Below, piece after piece: positions 33,906 through 42,612 of a DNA stretch of 64,000 nucleotides. The first letter of the stretch is position 1; each line of letters begins with the position of its first letter. The notes under the pieces are model-generated. The model was not told where the DNA came from. It did no database searches and saw nothing but the letters and a program-made list of their open reading frames with translations. A program made the translations under genes and the position numbers. Source of the DNA: Paenibacillus nasutitermitis (GTDB lineage: Bacteria; Bacillota; Bacilli; Paenibacillales; Paenibacillaceae); NCBI RefSeq assembly GCF_014641075.1, contig NZ_BMHP01000005.1:62001-126000 (forward strand), given 5' to 3'.

Positions 33906-35648
33906 CTAAGAAGCCTTCTCGCCCTTTTGCAGCTGATACATCTTGAAATAACGTCCTCCGAGTGCCATCAACTGTTCATGGTTGCCCCGCTCGACAATTT
34001 CGCCGCGGTGCAGCACCAGAATCTGATCCGCCTCCCGGATCGTCGACAGGCGATGGGCGATGATCAAGGTCGTCCGCCCTTCGCTAACCACCTTGAGAGC
34101 CTGCTGGATCAGCCCTTCGGTCTCGCTGTCGATGCTGGCAGTCGCTTCATCAAGGATCAGAATCGCGGGATCGAAGGCCAGCGCTCTGGCGAACGAAATC
34201 AGTTGGCGCTGTCCCGAGGAAAGCGTACTCCCTCGCTCCACAACCTGCTCGTCGTACCCATGCGGAAGCCGCTCGACGAAAGGCGCCGCGCCCACATCGC
34301 GAAGCGCATCTTTCACCCGTTCAAGCGTGATGTCCCTGTTATACAGGCTGACGTTAAATTTGATATCCCCGGCGAACAAATAAGGGTCCTGCAGCACAAT
34401 TCCCATATGCTTGCGCAGCGCCTGTTTGGAGAAGGTCGAGATATCGCGTCCGTCTATCGTAATCAACCCCTGATCCGGCTCATAGAAGCCCAGCAGCAGA
34501 TTAATAATGGAGCTCTTGCCGGAGCCGGTATGGCCGACCAGAGCTACGGTCTCGCCTTTATTTGCTTCAAAGGAAATCTGCTTCAGCACATCTTCCCCTT
34601 CTTTATAGGCAAAGGTGACATTCTCGAATTTCACCACGCCCTGTGGACGGCTGACCTCTTCCGTCTTCTCCACTTCCGTGCCTTCCAGGTCCATAATGGC
34701 AAACACCTTGTCGGCCGAAACAAAGGCGCGCTGCGCGTTCGTCAATTGGTCGAAAATGCCGATAATCGGCTGAAAAATCCGACCTAAATAATCAATAAAA
34801 GCATAGAACACCCCGAATGAAATCAGCCCTTCCAGGGAATGACGCCCAAAATACCAGATAACGAGCGCCGTTACGAGACTACCGATCGTGCCCACGATAT
34901 TACGCGAGGAGAGCGAGAAAATACGAAACTGCTTGATCTGATTCACATAGCGGTCCTCATTGAGCACCTCAAATTCTGCAAGCGTTACTTTCTCACGGCG
35001 GAAAGCCTGAATAATCGGCATGACGACAATAGATTCATTGATCATCGCATTCATATCGCTGAGACGGGCCCGCATAATCGTTATGAAGATCTTGGAATAT
35101 TTCAGATGAACGATCATGATAACCACAAATAACGGCGGCAAGAGCAGGCAATACAGCGCAAGACGCGCGTCCAGAATAAACAAGGCGACGAAAATTCCGG
35201 TCAATTGCACCATGCTTACGACAAATGTAGCCATGAAGCTCATAAATAAATCGCGGATTGCCTCCGTGTCATTCGCAATTCTGGATACGACCTGCCCGAT
35301 AGGCGTATTATCGTAAAACCGCAGCGGGATCCGCTGGATATGCCGCATGACATCCATACGCATATTTTTGATGATTTGCAGCGCCGTCGCCTGCAGAATA
35401 TAGGCCTGCGAAAAGTTGCTGATGCTGGCGATAAGCAAAAGCCCCATATAACCGCCAAGCAGCAGCAGCACCGGTCCCAATTCACCGGTATCCGGGGTTA
35501 AATGTTTATCGATTATCGTCTTCGTAATATAGGGCCCGCCGAGCTCGGCGCCTACCGCAATACAAAGAATGAGCAGTGCGCCGATAATTCTGAATTTATA
35601 AACGAGCGCATATGCGAATAGTCGTCTCGTCGTGGATGGTTTGGTCAT
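33906..35648 (-). CDS. ABC exporter half-transporter with canonical ATPase site (YheH/BmrD-like)
   Basis: Six transmembrane helices (1-315) are followed by an ATPase domain: Walker A GHTGSGKSS, signature LSSGQRQL, Walker B ILILDEATAS with the catalytic Glu, and H-loop His in IAHRLST. It pairs with the upstream 580-residue half-transporter to form a heterodimeric exporter (multidrug or lipid-like substrates in the family). The signature LSSGQ is slightly altered and would face the partner's degenerate Walker B, as in BmrCD and TM287/288. GGGAGG lies ten bases before ATG. Confidence 0.92.
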   Translation of the reverse strand: MTKPSTTRRLFAYALVYKFRIIGALLILCIAVGAELGGPYITKTIIDKHLTPDTGELGPVLLLLGGYMGLLLIASISNFSQAYILQATALQIIKNMRMDVMRHIQRIPLRFYDNTPIGQVVSRIANDTEAIRDLFMSFMATFVVSMVQLTGIFVALFILDARLALYCLLLPPLFVVIMIVHLKYSKIFITIMRARLSDMNAMINESIVVMPIIQAFRREKVTLAEFEVLNEDRYVNQIKQFRIFSLSSRNIVGTIGSLVTALVIWYFGRHSLEGLISFGVFYAFIDYLGRIFQPIIGIFDQLTNAQRAFVSADKVFAIMDLEGTEVEKTEEVSRPQGVVKFENVTFAYKEGEDVLKQISFEANKGETVALVGHTGSGKSSIINLLLGFYEPDQGLITIDGRDISTFSKQALRKHMGIVLQDPYLFAGDIKFNVSLYNRDITLERVKDALRDVGAAPFVERLPHGYDEQVVERGSTLSSGQRQLISFARALAFDPAILILDEATASIDSETEGLIQQALKVVSEGRTTLIIAHRLSTIREADQILVLHRGEIVERGNHEQLMALGGRYFKMYQLQKGEKAS

Positions 35649-35769
35649 TCAAGCAAAACCTCCCGAGCATTTACTTTTAAGCTTCCCTGGACACCTGCCT
35701 GGTCATCAAGCAGGCCCCAGCCCTGAAGCCCTGATTTCGAAAAAAGGCTTGTTTATCTCAAATGTGCGG

Positions 35770-37512
35770 CTATTCTTCCAGGCTGGCTTCCATCTGCTGG
35801 CGTTCCCACTGCTCTTTATACCAGCCTCCAAGCAGCATCAGCTCCTCATGGGTACCTTCCTCGAGCACCCTGCCATTTTCCAGCACAAGAATCCAGTTGG
35901 CATGGCTCACGGCGGACAGGCGATGAGTCGTAATGACCGTGGTCCGTCCGGCGCGAGCCTGGCGGATATGATGAAGGATACGGTTCTCGGTCCGGGCATC
36001 CACCGCAGACAAGGAATCGTCGAGCAGCAGAATTTCCGCATCGACCAGAAGCGCCCTCGCGATAGCGAGCCGCTGCTTCTGCCCGCCGGAGAGCATGACG
36101 CCATTCTCGCCGACAACGGTCTCAAGGCCCTCCGGCATCTGGGCGATATCGGATGTGAAGGATGCCATCTCAACTGCCCGCTCCACTTCCGCAAGCGTTG
36201 CGTCCGGTTTGCCGAGCGCAATATTGTCGCGAATCGATTTGGACAGCAGCAGATGCTCCTGCGGCACATAAGCGACCCAGCGCTTCATTTGATCCAATGC
36301 AATATGCTCAACTGGAATATCAGCGACGAACAGCCGGTTATCGTCCACCGGATACTGGCGGAGCAGCTGCTTCAGCAGTGTGCTTTTGCCGCTGCCGGTC
36401 TTCCCTACAATCCCGAGCGTTTCGCCCCGTTCCAGCCGGAATGAAATATCGGTCAGGCTCGGGTGATTAGCGGTCGGGTAGGTGAAGCTGAGCCGCTTCA
36501 TCTCGATGCGGGATGGAATTTCGATGACGGTGGGTTCTACCGGATCCTCCAGGTCAGCCTTCTGCGCCAGCGCGGTCTCCAGGCGATCCGCTGAAGCACT
36601 TCCCCGCTGAAGCACGTTAATAAACTCGCCGAATGAAATCATCGGCCAGATCAGCATGCCCAGGTAGATATTGAACGAAATCAGCTGACCCAACGTAATC
36701 TCATGTTGAAAGACCAGATAGGAGCCATATCCGATGCCGATGGAGTAGCTTATCCCGACAATGAGCGAGATCAGCGGCTGAAACAGCGCATTAAGGATCG
36801 AGACGCGCTTGTTCTTGTCCCTGACTTCCGAGGTCATCGTGTCAAATGCGTTCAGATCATGTTCCTCCTGCACATAGGAGCGGATGACGCGGATGCCGGA
36901 GATGGACTCCAGCGCATGATCGTTCATTTTGCCAAAGGAGGCCTGCGCCGCCAGAAACCGGGATCTTACTTTCTTCCCCAGCGAGCTGATAACGACCACC
37001 AGGAAAGGCAGCGGAATAAGTGCCGCCAGCATTAATTTGAAGCTGATGAAGGAGATCATGGTTACAATCACGACAGATGCGCCGACAAGCGTATTCACCA
37101 GCGTCATGACACCGTAACCGGATGTTTGCCCGATCGCCAGGATATCATTGGTCGCCAACGCCATCAGCTGACCCGTGCTGTTGCGCTGAAAGAAGGCCGG
37201 CTTCATCTTCGTTAAATGGGCGAGAAGCCTTCCCCGGAGCAGCTTCTCAATGAGCGCGGAATTTCCAAACAGGGTCGTAATCCATATGTATACCATTCCG
37301 TATAAGAGCAATGCCAACCCAACAAGAAGCAGAACGGTCTCATTCAATCCCCCGGAGGTCAGATTTCCCTGGCGGATATGGTCAACCGTGTTTCCTATCA
37401 TTTTGGGCGGTATGGTGGTCAGTAGGCTGACGGCCGTCATCAGGCTGATGGCAATCGCATAGCTGCCCCATCTCGCTTTAAAAAACCACTGCAGCCGAGC
37501 CACGAAAGACAA
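35770..37512 (-). CDS. ABC exporter half-transporter with degenerate catalytic site (YheI/BmrC-like)
   Basis: Six membrane helices are followed by an ATPase domain with Walker A GKTGSGKST, signature LSGGQKQR and H-loop THRLSA. Walker B reads ILLLDDSLSAVD, with Asp instead of the catalytic Glu. This is the asymmetric partner expected for heterodimeric exporters, and the other half is encoded 121 bases downstream. The start is TTG, seven bases after AGGAGG. Confidence 0.92.
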   Translation of the reverse strand: MSFVARLQWFFKARWGSYAIAISLMTAVSLLTTIPPKMIGNTVDHIRQGNLTSGGLNETVLLLVGLALLLYGMVYIWITTLFGNSALIEKLLRGRLLAHLTKMKPAFFQRNSTGQLMALATNDILAIGQTSGYGVMTLVNTLVGASVVIVTMISFISFKLMLAALIPLPFLVVVISSLGKKVRSRFLAAQASFGKMNDHALESISGIRVIRSYVQEEHDLNAFDTMTSEVRDKNKRVSILNALFQPLISLIVGISYSIGIGYGSYLVFQHEITLGQLISFNIYLGMLIWPMISFGEFINVLQRGSASADRLETALAQKADLEDPVEPTVIEIPSRIEMKRLSFTYPTANHPSLTDISFRLERGETLGIVGKTGSGKSTLLKQLLRQYPVDDNRLFVADIPVEHIALDQMKRWVAYVPQEHLLLSKSIRDNIALGKPDATLAEVERAVEMASFTSDIAQMPEGLETVVGENGVMLSGGQKQRLAIARALLVDAEILLLDDSLSAVDARTENRILHHIRQARAGRTTVITTHRLSAVSHANWILVLENGRVLEEGTHEELMLLGGWYKEQWERQQMEASLEE

Positions 37513-37648
37513 GGCGTTCCCTCCTCTTTTTTAAAATAGGCTGTAAAAGCACAACCTCATTCGCTGTTCTGCCAATTGGAAAATATCTGCATCTATCATA
37601 CTAACAAACGTACGTTCCCGTTTCAATTATTTCTTTTAATAAAAAAAA

Positions 37649-37672
37649 AAGGACAGCGATTCTGCTGTCCTT
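37649..37672 (-). terminator. Terminator of the methyltransferase gene
   Basis: AAGGACAGC (37649-37657) and GCTGTCCTT (37664-37672) around a six-base loop. Ten A residues at 37641-37650 become a T-run on the minus strand. Confidence 0.9.
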
Positions 37673-37686
37673 GCGTTTAACGTTTC

Positions 37687-38298
37687 TTATTCCGGCTGTT
37701 TCTGGATGCACCATGTGCTCATAGAGCGCAAACCCGCTACCTGTACGGTTTTCAGCGGTTCGAACAGCACTCCCGCAAGCAAGGCTGTATAGCTCATGAT
37801 TCTCTCCTCATCCATGAGAAAACGCGTGCTTCCGTCCGGAAGCTCAAAGCGGCTTTCGCCAAGCGGTTTGATTTTGTTCTCGATGCCAATGGAGGTGGCC
37901 AGCCGGATGAACAGTCTCCCCCCGGGCTTCAACACCCGCCACAGCTCATGCAGCATCTGGCTGAAGTGGGTCTCGTTGCGGGCAAAATGCAGAACTGCGC
38001 TGCTGATAATAAAATCAAAAAAACGATCGGAAAATTGCATTTGCTCCACCGTTTCGACATTGGCTTGCCCGACCGGCCATTGCGGCGAGAGCAACGCTCC
38101 CCGTTCCCGGACAGCGGCTATTGCCGCTTCGGAGCGGTCTATGGCATACACATCATACCCGCTGCGAATCAAATAGGTTAGATTGCGCCCCGAGCCGCAG
38201 CCGGCATCGAGAATCCGCATTTCTTTTGTTATGCGTCCTTTCAGCAGCTGGTCAAACAGATAGATGTCAATATCGCCGAACTGTTCCTGCACATTCAT
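37687..38298 (-). CDS. Class I SAM-dependent methyltransferase (TehB-like)
   Basis: A 203-residue Rossmann methyltransferase with SAM motif I LDAGCGSGRN (near 30), the acidic loop YAIDRSE, and FIISSAVLHFARNETHF / ELWRVLKPGGRLFIRL motifs. It resembles the small TehB/UbiE-like group. The stop is followed by its own terminator. The DUF6526 gene upstream ends 55 bases before its start, so they may be co-transcribed. The substrate is unknown. Confidence 0.85.
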   Translation of the reverse strand: MNVQEQFGDIDIYLFDQLLKGRITKEMRILDAGCGSGRNLTYLIRSGYDVYAIDRSEAAIAAVRERGALLSPQWPVGQANVETVEQMQFSDRFFDFIISSAVLHFARNETHFSQMLHELWRVLKPGGRLFIRLATSIGIENKIKPLGESRFELPDGSTRFLMDEERIMSYTALLAGVLFEPLKTVQVAGLRSMSTWCIQKQPE

Positions 38299-38353
38299 GC
38301 CGTTGTCTCCTGTTCTTCAACCTTGGTCTCCCGGGAGGGGAAGAGCCATGCGC

Positions 38354-38788
38354 TTAAATTCTCATCGAATCCGGCCGCCAATTCCTGATCGCCGCCCGGA
38401 TATCGGCCGGCTTCAGATTCTCCGCTACCGCTCTTTCGCAAAGGGCGGGAAACTCATCATCGCCGGCATTTCGCAGCGCAATGATCTGGGACAGCGAGAG
38501 CTTGGGATCCAGGACCCGGCCGGTTAACCGGTGATGCCGGAACTGTTCCTCCATACGCACGATACGGTCCTGCGTTTTGGTCGCATATATGCGGATTCTT
38601 GTGACTGCGAACACCAGACATAGAGAAAACAGGAGCAGCAGCAGGGCAAGCGAAACCTGGCTTTCATCCCGGACCGCCTGAATCAGATAAACAATGGACC
38701 AGATGAATACGACCATGGCAAGCGGCAGGGTTACGAAATGATAAGACCAATCAAGGCGCAGCGTCTTCCCTTTGTTCTGTCCCTCCAT
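38354..38788 (-). CDS. DUF6526 two-helix membrane protein
   Basis: A 144-residue protein from ATG 38788, which has AGGAGG nine bases upstream (two earlier in-frame starts overlap that site). Two transmembrane helices (about 17-38 and 45-63) are followed by a basic cytoplasmic domain with RLTGRVLDPKLSLSQIIALRNAGDDEFPAL, the DUF6526 signature, ending in RAAIRNW. Function unknown. Confidence 0.8.
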   Translation of the reverse strand: MEGQNKGKTLRLDWSYHFVTLPLAMVVFIWSIVYLIQAVRDESQVSLALLLLLFSLCLVFAVTRIRIYATKTQDRIVRMEEQFRHHRLTGRVLDPKLSLSQIIALRNAGDDEFPALCERAVAENLKPADIRAAIRNWRPDSMRI

Positions 38789-38914
38789 TAACGGCATCCT
38801 CCTCAAATATGTATCATTCCTTACTGATTACCCACACTTTCCATCATACCACCCCAACCTCCCCGAAAGGGAGATTTTTCGGATAAGGACATGGCTAAAT
38901 CGTATGCGTCGGCG

Positions 38915-38959
38915 GGCAAAAAAAACGAGCCGTCCGTCAGCTGCGGGAAGACTCGTTTT
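38915..38959 (-). terminator. Terminator of the DUF1861 gene
   Basis: Outer arms AAAACGAG (38922-38929) and CTCGTTTT (38952-38959), with further partial pairing inside. An A-run at 38918-38925 gives the T-tail on the minus strand, 47 bases after the gene's stop. Confidence 0.75.
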
Positions 38960-39006
38960 GATGAAGGTTGTACAAAGACGCCCCTATGCATGAGCGGCCT
39001 GTACCT

Positions 39007-39951
39007 TTATTCGTATTCATTAAACGGGTCGGGAATCTCGATCCGGTAAGCCTCGGCGTCGCTGACGCCGACGGATAGCATGGCACGTCCCCCGGGGAGA
39101 CGCACCAGCCCGCCGCTGAAGATGACATCTTCCAAATCGGGGCGCTTACCCGGACCGACTGGAAAGTCGCCGCGGACGGCAATGATCTTCATCGCCGTTT
39201 TCTCGCAAGTAAGGGGATTCAAGGCAAACGTGCAGGAATAATAATGCTTGTTACTCTCTTCATCGAAGCAGGCAATATGCCCAAGTACGCCTATAAGCCC
39301 ATTCCTGAGCAAATGAGCTTCATTGGCGCCCCCCCACTCCTCGGCGACGAATTGATCCTGAAGAATCTTCGCATCCCGGAACGCCTGCTCGTTAAGATCA
39401 TCCAGGGATTCAATAATCGTAAACCCAATCTGGCCTCTTCCGCCGCGGGAACCCTGAGGCCGGGTAAATACGCCGATCCGGCCATCGGCGAGCTCAATCA
39501 GGCGGATGTCTTTCATGTTGCGCGGTCCGGAAGAAAAATGGCACAGGGAATCGATGTGGGTTCCACGATAAAATTGGGTCGCCCACGAAATAATTCTATG
39601 GGGGTTGTCAGCAGCTGTCATGACCTCCACCCCGCCAACCACCAGCTCCCCTTTAATACAGGTCACGCACGGATCCTGCAGGTTATACGTATGGGTATGT
39701 GCTCTGGGACTCCACACGCGATCCGCACTTTGCGTGAAGAAGAAAACCTGCGAGAATTCGCTGTCGCGCTCCTCTACTCTGCCCATGATGACGTCTTCCC
39801 CGTCATAGTGGAAAGGAGCTGTAATATTGTATACATCACGTCCGCCAACGCCGGCGAACACGAGTTTCTCAACTTTCGTGATTCGCGGCTCGTCATAGAA
39901 CTTGGACAGCAGCTGCCCGGCGGTTTCCGCTCTTGTTTTTTTAATAATCAT
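39007..39951 (-). CDS. DUF1861 (MTP-1) family beta-propeller-like protein
   Basis: A 314-residue soluble protein; DUF1861 members resemble the five-bladed propellers of GH43/GH130 enzymes. Repeated blade-like segments are visible: FAGVGGRDVYNITAPF, VIMGRVEERDSEFSQVFFF, FTRPQGSRGGRGQIGFT, and the conserved ANEAHLLRNGLIGVLGHIA. It is divergent from a GT4/mannose-1-phosphate guanylyltransferase operon 376 bases away, which hints at mannose-glycan metabolism (inference). ATG 39951 follows AGGAG by seven bases, embedded in a 21-bp tandem repeat. Enzymatic activity is not established from the sequence. Confidence 0.8.
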   Translation of the reverse strand: MIIKKTRAETAGQLLSKFYDEPRITKVEKLVFAGVGGRDVYNITAPFHYDGEDVIMGRVEERDSEFSQVFFFTQSADRVWSPRAHTHTYNLQDPCVTCIKGELVVGGVEVMTAADNPHRIISWATQFYRGTHIDSLCHFSSGPRNMKDIRLIELADGRIGVFTRPQGSRGGRGQIGFTIIESLDDLNEQAFRDAKILQDQFVAEEWGGANEAHLLRNGLIGVLGHIACFDEESNKHYYSCTFALNPLTCEKTAMKIIAVRGDFPVGPGKRPDLEDVIFSGGLVRLPGGRAMLSVGVSDAEAYRIEIPDPFNEYE

Positions 39952-40010
39952 TCATATTCTCCTGGTGATCATTCATATCTTGTTAATGATCATTCATTTT
40001 TCTCCTGATG
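39947..40010. repeat. Three 21-22-bp tandem repeats over the DUF1861 translation start
   Basis: Plus-strand units begin ATCATTCATATTCTCC, ATCATTCATATCTTG and ATCATTCATTTTTCTCC at 39947, 39968 and 39989. On the minus strand each gives ATGAATGAT; two of the three also give an AGGAG ribosome site. Confidence 0.8.
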
Positions 40011-40073
40011 TGAATCGCCATTATAGTCATGCCAGGCTTTAAGAAGGGAAGCAGCCTCCAAAGCGTTCAGCAT
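39990..40073 (-). CDS. Possible 27-codon leader peptide before the DUF1861 gene
   Basis: A small minus-strand frame begins MLNALEAASLLKAWHD and ends in TGA that overlaps the next ATG within the tandem repeats. A chain of further mini-frames (M-N-D-H-stop and an 11-codon one overlapping the real start) follows. AGAAGG directly abuts its ATG, a poor spacing. It may be a translational-coupling leader, or chance. No function is recognised. Confidence 0.3.
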   Translation of the reverse strand: MLNALEAASLLKAWHDYNGDSHQEKNE

Positions 40074-40327
40074 CCTTCTTAAAAATATTCGTCACGTATG
40101 GATGAACCCTATACTTCCTTATATTCGGAAAATGGCCAGAGGAAACGGCTAAACCGGCTTCCGGCGCAAAAGATTTTCACCTTCTGAACTATAGGCGAAG
40201 CCACAGGGAACTCCAGCTTTCAAATATTTTAAAAAAATACCCTCTGATTTTTCGGAAAATAAAGAACCTTTTTATTTTCTTTTTTTGTTCCAATTTCAAT
40301 GAACCACAAAATAGGGGGGCACTTTTT
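40011..40327. other. Spacer between divergent DUF1861 and glycosyltransferase genes
   Basis: It contains the possible leader peptide and the promoter region of the plus-strand glycan operon. The last 100 bases are very A+T-rich (runs of T and A at 40230-40300), ending in a GGGGGG ribosome site. No riboswitch that I can name. Confidence 0.45.
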
Positions 40328-41512
40328 ATGAACAAAACCTACGGTAACAATGTTGTCTTTCTGGGCACCAGCCTGCCAAGGGAATGTGGAATCGCCACAT
40401 TCACCCAAGATCTATTGGACCAATTCTCAGCTATCCCCGAGTTTAATCCACCGCGGATCATCGCTGTCAATGACAATGAGTCCTATAGGTATAACGATCA
40501 AGTGATAGGCCAGATCGACCAGCATAGCCTGCCGGATTACCTGGAAGCCGCCGACTTTCTTAACCGCTCGGACACCACACTGGTTGTGATCCAGCATGAA
40601 TTCGGCATTTACGGCGGAGAAAGCGGCGAGTATCTCCTTTCATTCGTCGAGAGATTAAATATTCCCTACTTGGTTGTCTTTCATACCGTATTAACGGTTC
40701 CCAGTCCCAAACAGCGCCATATTATGCAAAAGCTTGCCCAAAGCAGTATCAAAGTCATTACGATGGCCCAATCCACGGTACAGGATCTGCAGGCGATATA
40801 CGGCATCGATAAAGATAAAATCGCTTTTGTCCACCATGGGGTACCCCGTGTCGAGACGAAATCAAGACGGGAGCTTAAAGCGCAATATGGCTTCGCTGAA
40901 CGAAAGATCCTCTCTACCTTCGGGTTTCTCAGCCCGGGCAAAGGGATTGAATATGGCATAGAAGCGATGCAAGGCGTGGTAGCCCGCCATCCCGAGTCCC
41001 TCTATATTATCTGGGGCAAAACGCATCCTGTCGTGAAGCGGGAAGTCGGAGAAGTCTACCGGCAGAAGCTGACGGCATTGGTTGAGCAGCTTGGACTTGT
41101 TGATAATGTGCTGTTCGTTGACAGATTGTTAACACAGGAGGAAGTCATTCAATCCCTGGTCATGTCGGACATCTATATGACTCCGTATCTGGGGAAGGAT
41201 CAAGCTGTCAGCGGAACGCTCGCTTACGGTATCGGTTATGGACGAGTCGTCGTCTCGACCCCCTACCGCTACGCCACCGAGATGCTTGCAGGCGGAAGAG
41301 GGTTTCTGGCTGACTTCCGCGACTCCGCCTCACTGGAGAAAGCGATCCTCCTGCTGCTGGGGAATCCTGCCCTGATTGCCGATATGGAAGTCCGCACCCT
41401 TGAACTGGGAAAAACGATGATGTGGAGCGAAATCGCCAAACGTTATGCAGCGCTCTTCCAGGAAAGCATTACAAGCGCCGCAACCCAATCCAACAGGAGT
41501 GTGATTAAATGA
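40328..41512 (+). CDS. GT4-family glycosyltransferase
   Basis: A cytosolic glycosyltransferase of the GT-B fold. The N-terminal half begins NVVFLGTSLPRECGIATFTQDLL, typical of mannosyl/glucosyl transferases of this subgroup. The C-terminal nucleotide-sugar domain has FGFLSPGKGIEYGIEAM and the EX7E-like region PYLGKDQAVSGTLAYGIGYGRVVVSTPY. Four-base overlap with the next gene and a mannose-1-phosphate guanylyltransferase third in the operon suggest GDP-mannose as donor (inference). ATG is preceded by GGGGGG. Confidence 0.87.
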   Translation: MNKTYGNNVVFLGTSLPRECGIATFTQDLLDQFSAIPEFNPPRIIAVNDNESYRYNDQVIGQIDQHSLPDYLEAADFLNRSDTTLVVIQHEFGIYGGESGEYLLSFVERLNIPYLVVFHTVLTVPSPKQRHIMQKLAQSSIKVITMAQSTVQDLQAIYGIDKDKIAFVHHGVPRVETKSRRELKAQYGFAERKILSTFGFLSPGKGIEYGIEAMQGVVARHPESLYIIWGKTHPVVKREVGEVYRQKLTALVEQLGLVDNVLFVDRLLTQEEVIQSLVMSDIYMTPYLGKDQAVSGTLAYGIGYGRVVVSTPYRYATEMLAGGRGFLADFRDSASLEKAILLLLGNPALIADMEVRTLELGKTMMWSEIAKRYAALFQESITSAATQSNRSVIK

Positions 41513-42612
41513 ATATACAGACCGTTCCGCAAACCCAGTCCCCTTACATGCGCCGATTAACCGACGACACAGGCATATTCCAACACACCAAGTACGGTGT
41601 ACCGGACCGTTCCAAAGGCTACACCACGGACGATAATGCAAGGGCTCTGATTGCCGCGGTCATGATGTACAGCATCCATAAAGATCCCAAAACCCTGGAC
41701 CTGATCCAAACCTACATTTCCTTTATTCATCATGCCCAGAACCCCGACGGCAATTTCCGTAATTTCATGGATTATAACCGTTTCTTCATGGAAGAGCGGG
41801 GCTCGGAGGACTGTCAGGGAAGAACGCTGTGGGCGCTTGGCTTCACGCTATCGCAATCCTGCGTGCCCGACAATCTGCAGAACACCTGCCGACATATGAT
41901 CAGCATGTCTTTGCCTCATGTGCGAACGCTCGGTTCTCCACGCGCTGGCGCTTATGCCATGGTGGGACTCAGTTTCCTGCTGGAAACTCCCCGCGCCTGC
42001 GCCTATTCGTTTCCTTATCCCTTCTCGGAGAACAGCGGCGAGGCGAAGGCATTTCTTCCCAGCTCCGATATTGCCCAGCTTATTGAAGACATGGCCGACC
42101 GGATGCAGGATCAATACCGCAGCAACAAAGGCAGCGGCTGGAACTGGTTTGAGGACAGTCTTACTTACGGGAATGCCATGCTCCCCTGGGCCCTGTTCAA
42201 AGCGGCAAGCGTCAGCGGCAGAGCCGATTTCAGGCAGACAGCCAAGGAGAGCCTGGACTTTCTCTCCTCCCGCACCTTCTCGCCCGAAGGCTATTTCAAG
42301 CCGATAGGCAGCCACGGCTGGCAGCTCAGAGAAGGTGAGGCAGCCCCTTACGACGAGCAGCCTATTGAGGCCTGCGAAATGCTGCTTGCTTGCAAGGAAG
42401 CGGCGAGCGTGCTGGAGGATGCCTCTTATTTGAAGAAAGCTGCCCTGTGCTATGAATGGTATGTCGGTCATAACTCGCTGAATGTCTCCTTAATCGATCC
42501 GCAAACCGGCGGCTGTTATGACGGCATTCACGCAAGCGGCCTGAACCTGAACCAGGGCTCGGAAAGTATCATCTCCTACAACATCGCTCATCTGGTGACC
42601 CATTATGGATAA
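41509..42612 (+). CDS. Helical-barrel (alpha/alpha toroid) protein of a glycan-synthesis operon
   Basis: A 367-residue soluble protein of repeated helical hairpins with conserved motifs YGVPDRSKGYTTDDNARALI, NPDGNFRNFMDY, DCQGRTLWALG, WNWFEDSLTYGNAMLPWAL and DEQPIEACEM. The pattern matches (alpha/alpha)6 domains that in other bacteria are fused to or encoded beside GT4 glycosyltransferases; acidic residues in the barrel mouth suggest a glycoside-processing role. It overlaps its glycosyltransferase neighbour by four bases and the guanylyltransferase by eight, a tightly coupled trio. The reaction is unknown. Confidence 0.72.
   Translation: MNIQTVPQTQSPYMRRLTDDTGIFQHTKYGVPDRSKGYTTDDNARALIAAVMMYSIHKDPKTLDLIQTYISFIHHAQNPDGNFRNFMDYNRFFMEERGSEDCQGRTLWALGFTLSQSCVPDNLQNTCRHMISMSLPHVRTLGSPRAGAYAMVGLSFLLETPRACAYSFPYPFSENSGEAKAFLPSSDIAQLIEDMADRMQDQYRSNKGSGWNWFEDSLTYGNAMLPWALFKAASVSGRADFRQTAKESLDFLSSRTFSPEGYFKPIGSHGWQLREGEAAPYDEQPIEACEMLLACKEAASVLEDASYLKKAALCYEWYVGHNSLNVSLIDPQTGGCYDGIHASGLNLNQGSESIISYNIAHLVTHYG

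Noticed and set aside
40080..40240. Possible riboswitch (segments resembling GGCTAAACC and GAAGCCACAGGG)
   Set aside because: Fragments recall cyclic-di-GMP or cobalamin elements, but the full set of conserved stems and loops is not present in either orientation.
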